The notes under the pieces are model-generated. The model had not been told where the DNA came from and did no database searches. It saw only the letters and a list, made by a program, of their open reading frames with translations. A stretch of 16,237 nt of DNA from an uncultured Allobaculum sp. (GTDB taxonomy: Bacteria; Bacillota_I; Bacilli_A; Erysipelotrichales; Erysipelotrichaceae): contig CAJTLE010000064.1 of NCBI GenBank assembly GCA_910577085.1, forward strand, positions 1 to 16,237. Direction: 5' to 3'. Shown here in pieces: positions 1-7,292 of this stretch (the first letter of the stretch is position 1; each line of letters begins with the position of its first letter). The position numbers and the translations under genes were made by a program.

Positions 1-595
1 CCTGAACAAAAGCACGGAAGAAAGCTTCCTTAGCCAGTTCATCCCCGAGCATGGTGAAGTAGCGGGTATCCGAGTGCAGTGAATTAAGTGGAACATCCGA
101 AAACAGATATTGTGCAACCGAACTGAGTAACAGGTCATCACATGAAATGTGTCCTCCGTCTCTTAAAACAGAATGAAAAAGATGGGCCAGCAACCTTTCT
201 CTAGGCTCTTTTTCTGGAAAAACGATGCATAGCGCCCTATAGAGCGGAGTGTTTTCCAAGAATTTCATAAGCAGGTAAGCATCCCCGAATATAGTATGGA
301 CAGGGGCTTCAGGAAACAGGTCTGTTCGGTGTTTTATCCTTGGATCGTTTCGATCGATAGAGAAAAAAGAGTCTTTACCTGAATCGTAACCGATCAATCC
401 ACGAGACGGTGACTGAAAAATGCCTGATTTCTTGTCATCTGCCAGCCATAAGACCTTACCAAGACGCTCTCTTACAGTAGGGCGTGAGTGGTAAGACTTG
501 TTTTTTATATAAACGTTTTGATAAATAGAAGCAGAGCCTGTTCTGATCGTCCCGTCAGTGTTGTAAGTGAGCTTCTGCGTACGGATATAGGCCAT
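1..595 (-). CDS. IS1634-type transposase, N-terminal part (runs off left edge)
   Basis: An open frame of 198 codons reads from an ATG at 595-593 to the window edge without a stop. AGGAGGT (607-601) lies 5 nt before the ATG, a textbook ribosome binding site. The protein opens MAYIRTQKLTYNTDG and continues with RPTVRERLGKV, GLIGYD and, near residues 115-130, HTIFGDAYLLMKFLENTPLY. Towards the edge comes a DTRYFTMLGDE...KEAFFRAFV segment. I recognise this as the N-terminal region of IS1634-like transposases of the IS4/DDE superfamily, which cut and paste their own element through a DDE nuclease core. The catalytic core would lie to the left, outside the window, so intactness cannot be judged. The family assignment is from remembered sequence resemblance. 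It is the only clear mobile gene here and is transcribed in the same direction as the surface genes. Confidence 0.8.
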   Translation of the reverse strand, partial: MAYIRTQKLTYNTDGTIRTGSASIYQNVYIKNKSYHSRPTVRERLGKVLWLADDKKSGIFQSPSRGLIGYDSGKDSFFSIDRNDPRIKHRTDLFPEAPVHTIFGDAYLLMKFLENTPLYRALCIVFPEKEPRERLLAHLFHSVLRDGGHISCDDLLLSSVAQYLFSDVPLNSLHSDTRYFTMLGDELAKEAFFRAFVQ

Positions 596-625
596 AAGAG
601 ACCTCCTAAAAGAGTTGTAGAGGTA

Positions 626-756
626 AGTAACTCTATACATATTGTAGCTCACTTAAATCATACTCTTAGTGATAGATGCTTTATCTATCGCGGTCTATTG
701 ATATTTTGATGTAGACTCCCGCTCTTAAAAAGTCCAAAATCGTATGTAGAGTTACT
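626..756. repeat. Imperfect inverted repeat beside the IS transposase
   Basis: AGTAACTCTATACATA (626-641) and TATGTAGAGTTACT (743-756) are inverted copies. They share AGTAACTCTA followed by CATA, with two extra bases in the left copy, and are about 100 bp apart. The left copy lies 31 bp upstream of the transposase start, where an IS end would be expected. The far end of the IS is not in the window, so this cannot be confirmed as a terminal repeat. It may instead be an operator pair or the arms of a larger hairpin. Confidence 0.4.
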
Positions 757-879
757 TTTGGTCTCATCTTAGGATTATTAAATAAGAAGATTGAGGAATT
801 AGATTTAGACGTCAAGTTTGACTCAGCTTTTACGCAACAACATGAGTTACTTGAGAAATTCAAAGATGATAATGGCTGA
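715..879 (+). pseudogene. Possible C-terminal fragment of an unidentified gene
   Basis: After an in-frame TAG at 712-714 there are 54 open codons ending in TGA at 877-879. The translation has protein-like composition, including LGLLNKKIEELDLDVKFDSA and QQHELLEKFKDDNG. That is an amphipathic, charged C-terminal pattern rather than typical noise. It has no start codon with a ribosome binding site and lies just beyond the upstream end of the IS transposase, so it may be the tail of a gene cut by the insertion. I do not recognise the family. A chance open frame in AT-rich DNA is a real alternative. Confidence 0.3.
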
Positions 880-991
880 TGGATATTCCCATACAAAGTC
901 TGGATCAAATCTCAGAATAGTTTATAGGAATATCTCCAAAAATATATAGGTCCCCTTCTCTGCTAAGCAGACATAAAATAAATCTTTATCT

Positions 992-1026
992 AAAAGCTTT
1001 TGCCTTTACTCAGGCCAAAAGCTTTT
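992..1026. terminator. Hairpin, probable terminator
   Basis: AAAAGCTTTTGCC (992-1004) pairs with GGCCAAAAGCTTTT (1013-1026), giving about 13 bp with one bulge and an 8-nt loop. Read on the minus strand it follows the stop of the small fragment at 1056-1163 by about 30 nt. Read on the plus strand it ends in TTTT. Either orientation could work as a Rho-independent terminator, and it may serve both strands. Confidence 0.5.
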
Positions 1027-1055
1027 CAACAATATTATATGATTTTCATGCAGTA

Positions 1056-1163
1056 TTATTTATCCTCTTCGTGAATGTATCTGACTTGCTTATTGAGATC
1101 GAAAAGGTGATGAGCTGCAACGAGATTACGGTGAGGTGCACGCCGATGAAGCTCCCCCTTCCT
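1056..1163 (-). pseudogene. Short unidentified coding remnant (35 aa)
   Basis: The frame is open for 35 codons between a TGA at 1166-1164 and a TAA at 1058-1056. It encodes GELHRRAPHRNLVAAHHLFD followed by LNKQVRYIHEEDK. The composition and the terminator-like hairpin just downstream suggest the C-terminus of a former gene. There is no plausible start codon in frame. I do not recognise the family. The opposite strand is also open here (ending in TAA near 1204), so coding on either strand is uncertain. Confidence 0.22.
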
Positions 1164-1208
1164 TCACCATTCATTTTTAACGGAATCCTTGATTTCTCTT
1201 CGTAAAGA

Positions 1209-1244
1209 AAGCAGCGTCCTGATCAATCAGTCAGTGCGCTGCTT
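1209..1244. terminator. Hairpin between gene remnants, terminator-like
   Basis: AAGCAGCG (1209-1216) and CGCTGCTT (1237-1244) are perfect inverted copies around a 20-nt loop that can itself pair (CTGAT/ATCAG). It lies 40 bp downstream of the stop of the HD-domain remnant on the minus strand, where a T-rich run (TTTCTTT) follows. It is best read as that gene's old terminator. Confidence 0.45.
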
Positions 1245-1283
1245 ATTATTTATCTCAGATCAATACTTTGAAGGTGCAACTTT

Positions 1284-1550
1284 CTAGTTGGGGTTTTGAA
1301 GACCTGCTCGATATTTTCTCACTATTTTCCCGGAAGTAATTGTTTCGTCTGCATTAAGCGGACGGTCCGCTTCAATTAGGGTCTGATAATCTAGGCCACT
1401 GATCTTTTGCAGGTGATGATAGTTAACCAGATATACAATTCGTTCTTCGGTCTCATCGGATAATTCCAGATTCTTCAGAAGTTCTCTTACCAGAATCATC
1501 CCTTCTTCCTGATATTTGCCCTGGATATTTTCACCTACATCTGGTCGCTT
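1284..1550 (-). pseudogene. HD-domain phosphohydrolase remnant, C-terminal part
   Basis: The frame reads from just after an in-frame TGA (1553-1551) to TAG (1286-1284), 88 codons; an internal ATG sits at 1499. It carries GKYQEEG (about 1502-1520), then RELLKNLELSDE, ERIVYLVNYHH, SGLDYQTLIEAD and LNADE. In intact HD-superfamily phosphohydrolases of Bacillota I expect GKYQE-EG, an HHHTY-like motif and a DGLDYQILxEADFLVN motif in this order. The match in order and spacing is good, but the catalytic HD half upstream and the usual C-terminal extension are missing. The third His and the Thr/Tyr of the HHHTY motif are replaced. It is therefore a decayed tail, not an active hydrolase. Starting at the ATG would give a 71-aa orphan with no good ribosome binding site. 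Confidence 0.6.
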
Positions 1551-1588
1551 TCATATCAGTATGACCGATAATTCTCATTCTCTGACCT

Positions 1589-1620
1589 AAAAAATGCGGA
1601 TCAGATGTGCTGATCCGCAT
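1589..1620 (-). terminator. Rho-independent terminator of the fibro-slime gene
   Basis: ATGCGGATCAG (1594-1604) and CTGATCCGCAT (1610-1620) form a perfect 11-bp stem with a 5-nt loop. On the minus strand the stem is followed by T residues at 1593-1589, an uninterrupted T tract with the last stem base. It lies about 110 nt downstream of the stop codon of the 1728-6719 gene. Confidence 0.9.
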
Positions 1621-1727
1621 AGTCATTCATATAACGGTTATGAAGTCATTCGCTAATGCTCTAACAGGTTACATATTCTTGTATTGATTCAGAAGAAACT
1701 CATGGGATTACTTCTGATATTTCTTTT

Positions 1728-4700
1728 CTACTTCTTTTTCGAATGACTCTTCTTTTTGTCCTGATCAGAAGCAAAGGTAGAAATCATCAAACCGGCTGCT
1801 GCTGCCCCCGAAAGGGCTGTGATTGCCATCCAGCTTCCAAAAGAAGTATGAGCGGCAGTTGGAGCGGATGATCCAGCAACCGGTCCATTTGTTACCAGAA
1901 CTTCATTGGTCTGGATCGTCGCAAGAGAGTCAGCAGTGACACTGGCTTTATTGCTCCAGCGGGTTGTTTTAGATGTCGTTGGAACTTTGACATCAAAGTA
2001 AACAATGACATCTTCGCCAGCTTTAAGCGTTGGAATGGTCCATTCTACCTGCGTAGAGGAAGAAGAAGACTTGCTGGAAGCTGGACGATGACTGGCTTCA
2101 AAGCCTGCCGAGTCTTTGACAAGACTTAACTGAGCACTCAGATCGCCTTCAACTGCCTTCACTGGAATCTGGTCCGTAATCTTCACATTGGAAAGATCCT
2201 GGTTTCCGGTGTTGGTTATGCGGATATAGTAACGGACAGTATCTCCGGTTTTGATACGCTGCTCACTTGAAGAGGCCTTATCAAAGCTGGAGGAGCTGGT
2301 TGGATTCACCAATGTTCGTTTTTCAGCATTCAAGGTCAGACGAGACTGATCTGGATTTTTAACTGGATGGCTGACCGTATTGGAAGTGGTAACCTGAGTA
2401 CCAACAATCTGCTGAGCAGAGTTGGTGATTGTCTTATCCGTCTGGTCAGCTTTTACTTTGGACTGGAAGGAAACACTGCCTGTACTTCCGGCTGACTGAT
2501 TGAGAATCGTCCAGGTATATGTCTGACCAACATTGGATTGTTTCCAGTCACCAGACGTCAGTTCTTTTCCGGTGCTGTCTTTTACCGTCGCACTGCCCGA
2601 AACATAATCAAGGGCAGAATCGAGACGGTCGATAATCTGAAGTGAAGCATTATTGCTTCCGGTATTCTTCCAGGTAATGGTATACGTCACTACCTGACCA
2701 GGAGCCAGCGTTGTCTGGCTGGCCGGATTTGCTGATTTTACCGGTGTAAAATCGGATGAACCTGGATTATTCGGATTGTCTGGACGATCTGGTCTGTCCG
2801 GTGTATCCGGATTATCCGGTGTGTCTGGGTCATCTGGTGTTGTTTCCGGCTGATAATAGGCATCGTTGCGTAAAACAGCATCTGAGGCAATCGTTCCAGA
2901 GACAGAAACCGCCTCTCCTTCAAACAGAGTTCCAAATGTGCTCGAACTCGATGGTGCCTGCGCCGGGTCCGTCAATAAAGGCAGAGATTGCTGACGGTAC
3001 CGATATAAGTTGTATCGGTTTGGAGTAGATTTTGGTGCGGCCGTATAGATATAGTGCAGACCAACTGGCAGATTTTCTGAAAAGCGCCAGACAGTTTCCT
3101 GACGAAGAACCGCATTGTTTTTATCTAAGATACCCGCATCCGTTCCCTGAATCCCAAAAGATGCAGTCTTCTTCGTTCCGTCTGTTGAAGCTGTAAACCG
3201 AACCGCAATCGGTTCTGATGGATTCGTATCCTCATCATCCTGAGGCGAAACTTCAGATTCATCTGTCAGATCTCCTGTGATCAGCTGATAGTCTCTGTCT
3301 GTTGCAATCTCATCCAGCCCGTCGCCGCTTACTTCCAAAGTCATATTAAAGACAGTGGAATTCAGTGCATTGGTTTTCTGGGTGCTTTGAAGAATTGTTC
3401 CATTTTTTACAAAGACAGAGAACTGCAGGTTGCCATGAGCATGTGGGTCCTGAACGACAACCGTATTATCCCGACGGAACAAAGGACGAAGCGGCGTATT
3501 GACATAGTCATGGTAAACATCAGGCGATTCAGCATGCAGCTCAGTCCAGTTTTGCATAGCATTCGAGCGTATATACCCCGTGTCTGTTTCAAAGAACAAC
3601 TGAGCACCACTGGATGTATCTGTTGTTCCGTAATGATACTTACCGGTGGCATTGTTATAAGCCAGATCCGCATAAGATCCGGTTGAACGATAAGCCTGCG
3701 CTTGGGCATCATAGACAGGAGCTATCTCTGTGACTCCAGCTGGAAGCTGAATCGTATGGTCTGTATTAGAGGTAGAGACATCTCGGAAGTCTGGGCCCCA
3801 GTTTTCTAGGAAGTCAACATCTACCACACTTTCTGTGTTATTATCGGCAATTGAATCCTGCGTCTGTTTGAGGACCGTAATTTCGTTGAGGGTATTGTTG
3901 ACCTGGCCCGTCGAGGCATATTTTTTCATTGTCTGCAAAATATTGCCAATCTGAGAACGGACTTTGACGCCGTCATCCTCATCCCCTGCATCCGCATAAA
4001 TGGCGTAATACCCCTGAATGACATCAATTCCCCTGGCAGCTTTTTCGTTGAGCGCAAATCCTTCTGGAGCTTTTGTTTCTTTCAGGACATAACGACTGCC
4101 ATCAATATTCCATCCTGGGCTATAAGCGGTGGCATTCGCTGGCAGATGGGCACTGACCTGAGCCCATCCTTCTTTTATCGTTCCATCTTCATTAGTTTCC
4201 GGTTCAGCCGAAAACATCAAAGTACCATCGGCAGCTGTCGTACCATTTGCGACAGAAACAAGTGTTTCTTTCCCGCCAGCTGCTGGGGCTGTCCGCAGGA
4301 AGAGTTCAAATTCTGCTCCCTCAACCGGGTTTCCACTTTCATCCTGCTTAAGAACCTGCAGGCTGCGCGTCATGTTCGGAATGTAGAGAACACTCAAAAA
4401 CCGGGTAGTGAACTGTGCAGGATTCAAAAATTGAATTCCACTGTCTGCGGTCAGTGAAACAGTGGCTGCCGCTGCATTCTGGCCTAAGGCCTTATAAATC
4501 TGCTCTTTGCTTAACGTAGTGCTGTAGTCATCCCCTAAGACTGTTCGAAGATAAGATTCTGGAAAATACAGCAATGAATAAGCCAGATGCTGAGCATGCT
4601 CATCATCCCCTGTTCCAGGACCTGAGTACAGATTATAGTTATTCGCATTGCCTGGCAGATTGTAAATATCGCCTGACAATCTGTTGGTATGAGAATCCCA

Positions 4701-6719
4701 TTCCATATACCAGGTTGGATAAGACGAATCCTTGCTGTAGGATTCCATCTGTTTCAAGGCCGTCTGTGCGGCCAGACTGATATTGTTCTGGGTTGTTTCT
4801 GCATCGGCCTCCCGGTTTTCAGTCAGCGAAGTATCCAGAATGGAGAATCCTTCGGTATTAGAACCATAAACGGGATACCAGCTTGGGGTGTTCGTACTTC
4901 CTGCGATATTGCTTTGAATCAGCGGCACAAGAACAGTCAGACCAGTTTGCTGCTGAGCAGAAGTAATCGAAGAAGCTCCTTCAGGAACATCGAAAATTCC
5001 ATTTCCCTGATATACAGCAGATGCAACCGTCTCAGCACTATTGGTCATAATGGCTTCGAAACTCGAATACGCTCCGGTTTCATAGCGGTTATTCACAATC
5101 AGCTGATCAGTCGCACGGTTGTAACGTAGCTGATATTCTTCTTTTGCTTTTTTATAAACGCCTGGGGCCTTGACTTCCTCTAACAGGAAATATTCTCCAA
5201 GTTGGGCAAAATCGATAGGGAGTCCAGTATCGTTATCCAAAAACAGGCATCGTCCATCATTATCGGAAGAGAATGTTCCAATCAGATTTCCCTTTTCCCA
5301 GTTTGCATTTGCGGCATACAAATTAAATTTAGCTAGATCTTCCGGTGTTCCAATCAGATTTCCTTCCGCATTGACCTTCCGGATTCGGTGAGCCTTTGGC
5401 GGCTGTAAGTTGAATTCCAGTCTCAGATTGGATGCCGCACCTCCACGTTCCAGATAGAAGAACTTCATGGTATGAGAAGTATAGTTGCGGAACGTATTGT
5501 AGGCATCAGAGGTCTCACCAATCTCACCCTTTACATAAAACAGCTGCATGAATTTCTTCTGTCCTGCTGTTAAATCCTCTTCTGGACTCTCTCTAAAATC
5601 GGTATCTGGATTTACGTTCAACGCTGCAGCATAGGCTGCACGAAGAGTCGTTGTCTGCCTGGAATCAACGCTATTAATCTCCACACCATCAGCATTCTGG
5701 TAAGTCACTTTACCTGTGCTGAAATCAATTTTGACTCCGAATGGATCATGGATCCCTCCAAGATCTCCAACCAGAACATCATCGATATAAATCCAGACAT
5801 CATCATCCCCAGAAAACTGGAACTGCATCGGAATTGCTACTCCTTGATCATCCGATCCTACTGTTCCACTCATCGGCTGAGAGAACGGAACTTCCATCGA
5901 GAGTCCAAAATAGTGTTTCAATATATTACTGGTTGCACTGGCATTGTTAGAGATCAGTTTTCCTTTGTCATCATGAACTAAAGTACCATCCGCATTTGTT
6001 TGAAAGACCTGTTTAGCTTCATTAAATGGGAAGAACTCACCCAAAAATCTTCCACTAAGATCAACTGCTCCACCGTTATATAAAGTAAACTTTCCTGTAT
6101 TAGAGTCAGGAGTGAAAACCGCAAAGTTCTGAGTTGAATCGTAATAATAGTTCCCGTTATCGCTGAACCGAAAAAGACCTTTTACATCCTGCCAGCACTT
6201 TGCATACAACGTCTCTGAAGTAACCATGTCCGGATCAAACAGATAGTCTAAAGAATAATCTTTAATCTCCGTACTGGTCTCAGATTCTTTAACAGAAATA
6301 TATGGATATCCATCTTCACCAAGATTGAGCCCTACAAAACGTTTGGTAAGACTCTCTTTGGTCCAGTTATTAATATTCTGGCTGGATCCATCTGAGTTCG
6401 GAAAAGCTGTATATGCCTTTGATGAAATTCCCTGTCCAAAGTCAAGTGCATGACCTTGGTTAATTCCAGTATCGGTATAACTTGCATTTCCATTTTCTCC
6501 TTTAAAAGGAACATCAAGACTCTGATTATCAAAGCTGTAGTTAAACAGATTGACTTTGACATGATCAGGATTTGCGGAAGGAACCGTATCCGAAGAAGTA
6601 ACCACAGGAAGATCTTCCGGGTCATCCGCATAAACCACCTGAGATTGAGCCGGCAATATACAGTTGAGAATCATTGCACTGACTAAGGCCCATAATGCCA
6701 TCCAACGAACTTTCATCAT
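1728..6719 (-). CDS. Fibro-slime domain surface protein with SpaA-like and DUF11-like stalk
   Basis: This is a secreted cell-surface protein of 1663 aa, probably an adhesin. Residues 1-31 are a signal peptide (hydrophobic core, likely cut after VVYA). Residues about 150-436 match the fibro-slime domain: GLFRFSDNGNYYYDS from residue 181 and FSGDDDVWIYIDD from 302, then DLGGIHDPFG. A SpaA/Cna_B-like domain follows at about 440-545. A second spans about 787-890, with K791 in LKQDE and E881 in LKETKAPEGF as a candidate isopeptide pair. Residues 890-1290 are unrecognised. A Pro-Asp-Thr-Asn linker (about 1290-1320) leads to two DUF11-like domains (about 1325-1435 and 1455-1610). The C-terminus has a hydrophobic segment (WMAITALSGAAAAGLMIS) and a Lys/Ser-rich tail but no LPXTG. 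AGGAGG (6730-6725) lies 5 nt before the first ATG and 8 nt before a second at 6716; either may be used. It has its own promoter with a LexA-type operator and its own terminator. Confidence 0.93.
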   Translation of the reverse strand: MMKVRWMALWALVSAMILNCILPAQSQVVYADDPEDLPVVTSSDTVPSANPDHVKVNLFNYSFDNQSLDVPFKGENGNASYTDTGINQGHALDFGQGISSKAYTAFPNSDGSSQNINNWTKESLTKRFVGLNLGEDGYPYISVKESETSTEIKDYSLDYLFDPDMVTSETLYAKCWQDVKGLFRFSDNGNYYYDSTQNFAVFTPDSNTGKFTLYNGGAVDLSGRFLGEFFPFNEAKQVFQTNADGTLVHDDKGKLISNNASATSNILKHYFGLSMEVPFSQPMSGTVGSDDQGVAIPMQFQFSGDDDVWIYIDDVLVGDLGGIHDPFGVKIDFSTGKVTYQNADGVEINSVDSRQTTTLRAAYAAALNVNPDTDFRESPEEDLTAGQKKFMQLFYVKGEIGETSDAYNTFRNYTSHTMKFFYLERGGAASNLRLEFNLQPPKAHRIRKVNAEGNLIGTPEDLAKFNLYAANANWEKGNLIGTFSSDNDGRCLFLDNDTGLPIDFAQLGEYFLLEEVKAPGVYKKAKEEYQLRYNRATDQLIVNNRYETGAYSSFEAIMTNSAETVASAVYQGNGIFDVPEGASSITSAQQQTGLTVLVPLIQSNIAGSTNTPSWYPVYGSNTEGFSILDTSLTENREADAETTQNNISLAAQTALKQMESYSKDSSYPTWYMEWDSHTNRLSGDIYNLPGNANNYNLYSGPGTGDDEHAQHLAYSLLYFPESYLRTVLGDDYSTTLSKEQIYKALGQNAAAATVSLTADSGIQFLNPAQFTTRFLSVLYIPNMTRSLQVLKQDESGNPVEGAEFELFLRTAPAAGGKETLVSVANGTTAADGTLMFSAEPETNEDGTIKEGWAQVSAHLPANATAYSPGWNIDGSRYVLKETKAPEGFALNEKAARGIDVIQGYYAIYADAGDEDDGVKVRSQIGNILQTMKKYASTGQVNNTLNEITVLKQTQDSIADNNTESVVDVDFLENWGPDFRDVSTSNTDHTIQLPAGVTEIAPVYDAQAQAYRSTGSYADLAYNNATGKYHYGTTDTSSGAQLFFETDTGYIRSNAMQNWTELHAESPDVYHDYVNTPLRPLFRRDNTVVVQDPHAHGNLQFSVFVKNGTILQSTQKTNALNSTVFNMTLEVSGDGLDEIATDRDYQLITGDLTDESEVSPQDDEDTNPSEPIAVRFTASTDGTKKTASFGIQGTDAGILDKNNAVLRQETVWRFSENLPVGLHYIYTAAPKSTPNRYNLYRYRQQSLPLLTDPAQAPSSSSTFGTLFEGEAVSVSGTIASDAVLRNDAYYQPETTPDDPDTPDNPDTPDRPDRPDNPNNPGSSDFTPVKSANPASQTTLAPGQVVTYTITWKNTGSNNASLQIIDRLDSALDYVSGSATVKDSTGKELTSGDWKQSNVGQTYTWTILNQSAGSTGSVSFQSKVKADQTDKTITNSAQQIVGTQVTTSNTVSHPVKNPDQSRLTLNAEKRTLVNPTSSSSFDKASSSEQRIKTGDTVRYYIRITNTGNQDLSNVKITDQIPVKAVEGDLSAQLSLVKDSAGFEASHRPASSKSSSSSTQVEWTIPTLKAGEDVIVYFDVKVPTTSKTTRWSNKASVTADSLATIQTNEVLVTNGPVAGSSAPTAAHTSFGSWMAITALSGAAAAGLMISTFASDQDKKKSHSKKK
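2762..2850 (-). repeat. Pro-Asp-Thr repeat linker in the fibro-slime protein
   Basis: Short tandem units encode PDDPDTPDNPDTPDRPDRPD and similar, built from GGxTxAxCCxGA-like codon blocks. They join the N-terminal domains to the DUF11-like stalk. Such linkers are extended, wall-spanning segments. The same style of repeat, longer, is found in the neighbouring 950-aa protein. Confidence 0.7.
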
Positions 6720-6780
6720 AAATTCCTCCTGAAGAGTTTTTCACATCTTTCTCGTGCTTATACCATTCCGATAATTTTCC

Positions 6781-6794
6781 CGAACATATGTTCA
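6781..6794 (-). promoter_or_regulatory. LexA (DinR/SOS)-type operator
   Basis: Read on the minus strand, TGAACATATGTTCG contains the perfect 12-bp palindrome GAACATATGTTC (6782-6793). It differs at one flanking base from CGAACATATGTTCG, an ideal form of the Bacillota LexA box (CGAACnnnnGTTCG). It begins directly after the -10 element of the fibro-slime gene, so it would cover the expected transcription start. Known: LexA bound at such sites blocks transcription until RecA-triggered self-cleavage after DNA damage. Inferred: this gene is SOS-induced. Confidence 0.65.
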
Positions 6795-6822
6795 GTATAG
6801 CAAACATACATAACCACAGGGA
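6794..6822 (-). promoter_or_regulatory. Extended -10 promoter of the fibro-slime gene
   Basis: TATACT (6799-6794) is preceded by TG at 6802-6801 with one base between, giving the extended -10 form TGnTATAnT. The -35 region 17 bp upstream (TCCCTG, 6822-6817) is poor, which is usual for extended -10 promoters. Transcription would start near 6787, inside the LexA-type palindrome, leaving a leader of about 68 nt. Confidence 0.6.
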
Positions 6823-7126
6823 TGGTCTTTTGGAAGTTGAAAGTGAAATTTTTATTCGCAATTCCAGCCTTATTTAAAGAAGAAACCAACTATCTTTATT
6901 TTGTATATCTTCTTGTTCTTATCCTGCGTTTTTATCACTATTTCTATATTTGTTTATAATCTACATTTACATTTCTGACTTAACATTAACAATCTTTTCG
7001 CTATATCCGTTAGGAATAATATTAATATTTCTGTCTACATTGTGACTAAAAATGTCTGTTTTCCTCTTCAGAAAATCTGTTTTCCGACCACGATGGCCAC
7101 TTCTTTTCGATCGCCAGCAGGGCATG
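6823..7126. other. AT-rich intergenic region without a gene
   Basis: This is the 300-bp stretch between the terminator of the 950-aa gene and the promoter of the fibro-slime gene. Both strands are rich in stops. The only structure I see is a pair of 10-bp direct repeats (7055-7085) and a small AATATTAATATT palindrome near 7019-7030. A distal regulatory region is possible; no coding is supported. Confidence 0.5.
7055..7085. repeat. 10-bp direct repeats spaced by two helical turns
   Basis: TCTGTTTTCC occurs at 7055-7064 and again at 7076-7085, exactly 21 bp start to start, on the same face of the helix. The intervening DNA includes CAGAAAATCTG, a small inverted repeat. Such spacing is typical of dimeric regulator sites, but the repeats lie about 250 bp upstream of the fibro-slime promoter. 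Confidence 0.35.
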
Positions 7127-7166
7127 AAAAAAGGAGCCATAAGGATTTAAATTCCCTTACAGCTCC
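7127..7166 (-). terminator. Rho-independent terminator of the choice-of-anchor A gene
   Basis: On the minus strand GGAGC (7166-7162) pairs with GCTCC (7137-7133). Inside it TAAGG pairs with CCTTA (7159-7155 with 7144-7140), separated by a 2x2 internal loop. Six T residues follow (7132-7127). It lies about 130 nt after the stop codon of the 950-aa gene and ends that transcription unit before the fibro-slime promoter. Confidence 0.9.
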
Positions 7167-7292
7167 ATTGATAGATAGATATTGGATAAGAACTTAACAA
7201 ACTGTCTGCGAAAGCGACATTCACCATTTACCCGGAAATCCTGCCGCTTCGTACCACAAGACTGCTTGCCTTAATAAATGATCTGATTCTGG

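Noticed and set aside
1534..1590. A minus-strand peptide with RMRIIGHTDMKAT, resembling the GH..(I/M)K.T motif of tyrosine recombinases or an OmpA-type GHTD
   Set aside because: It has only 19 open codons directly after a terminator T tract, with no further family context. Chance resemblance is likely.
2756..3028. A 90-codon plus-strand frame
   Set aside because: It is antisense to the Pro-Asp-Thr linker of the fibro-slime gene with no ribosome binding site or recognisable motif.
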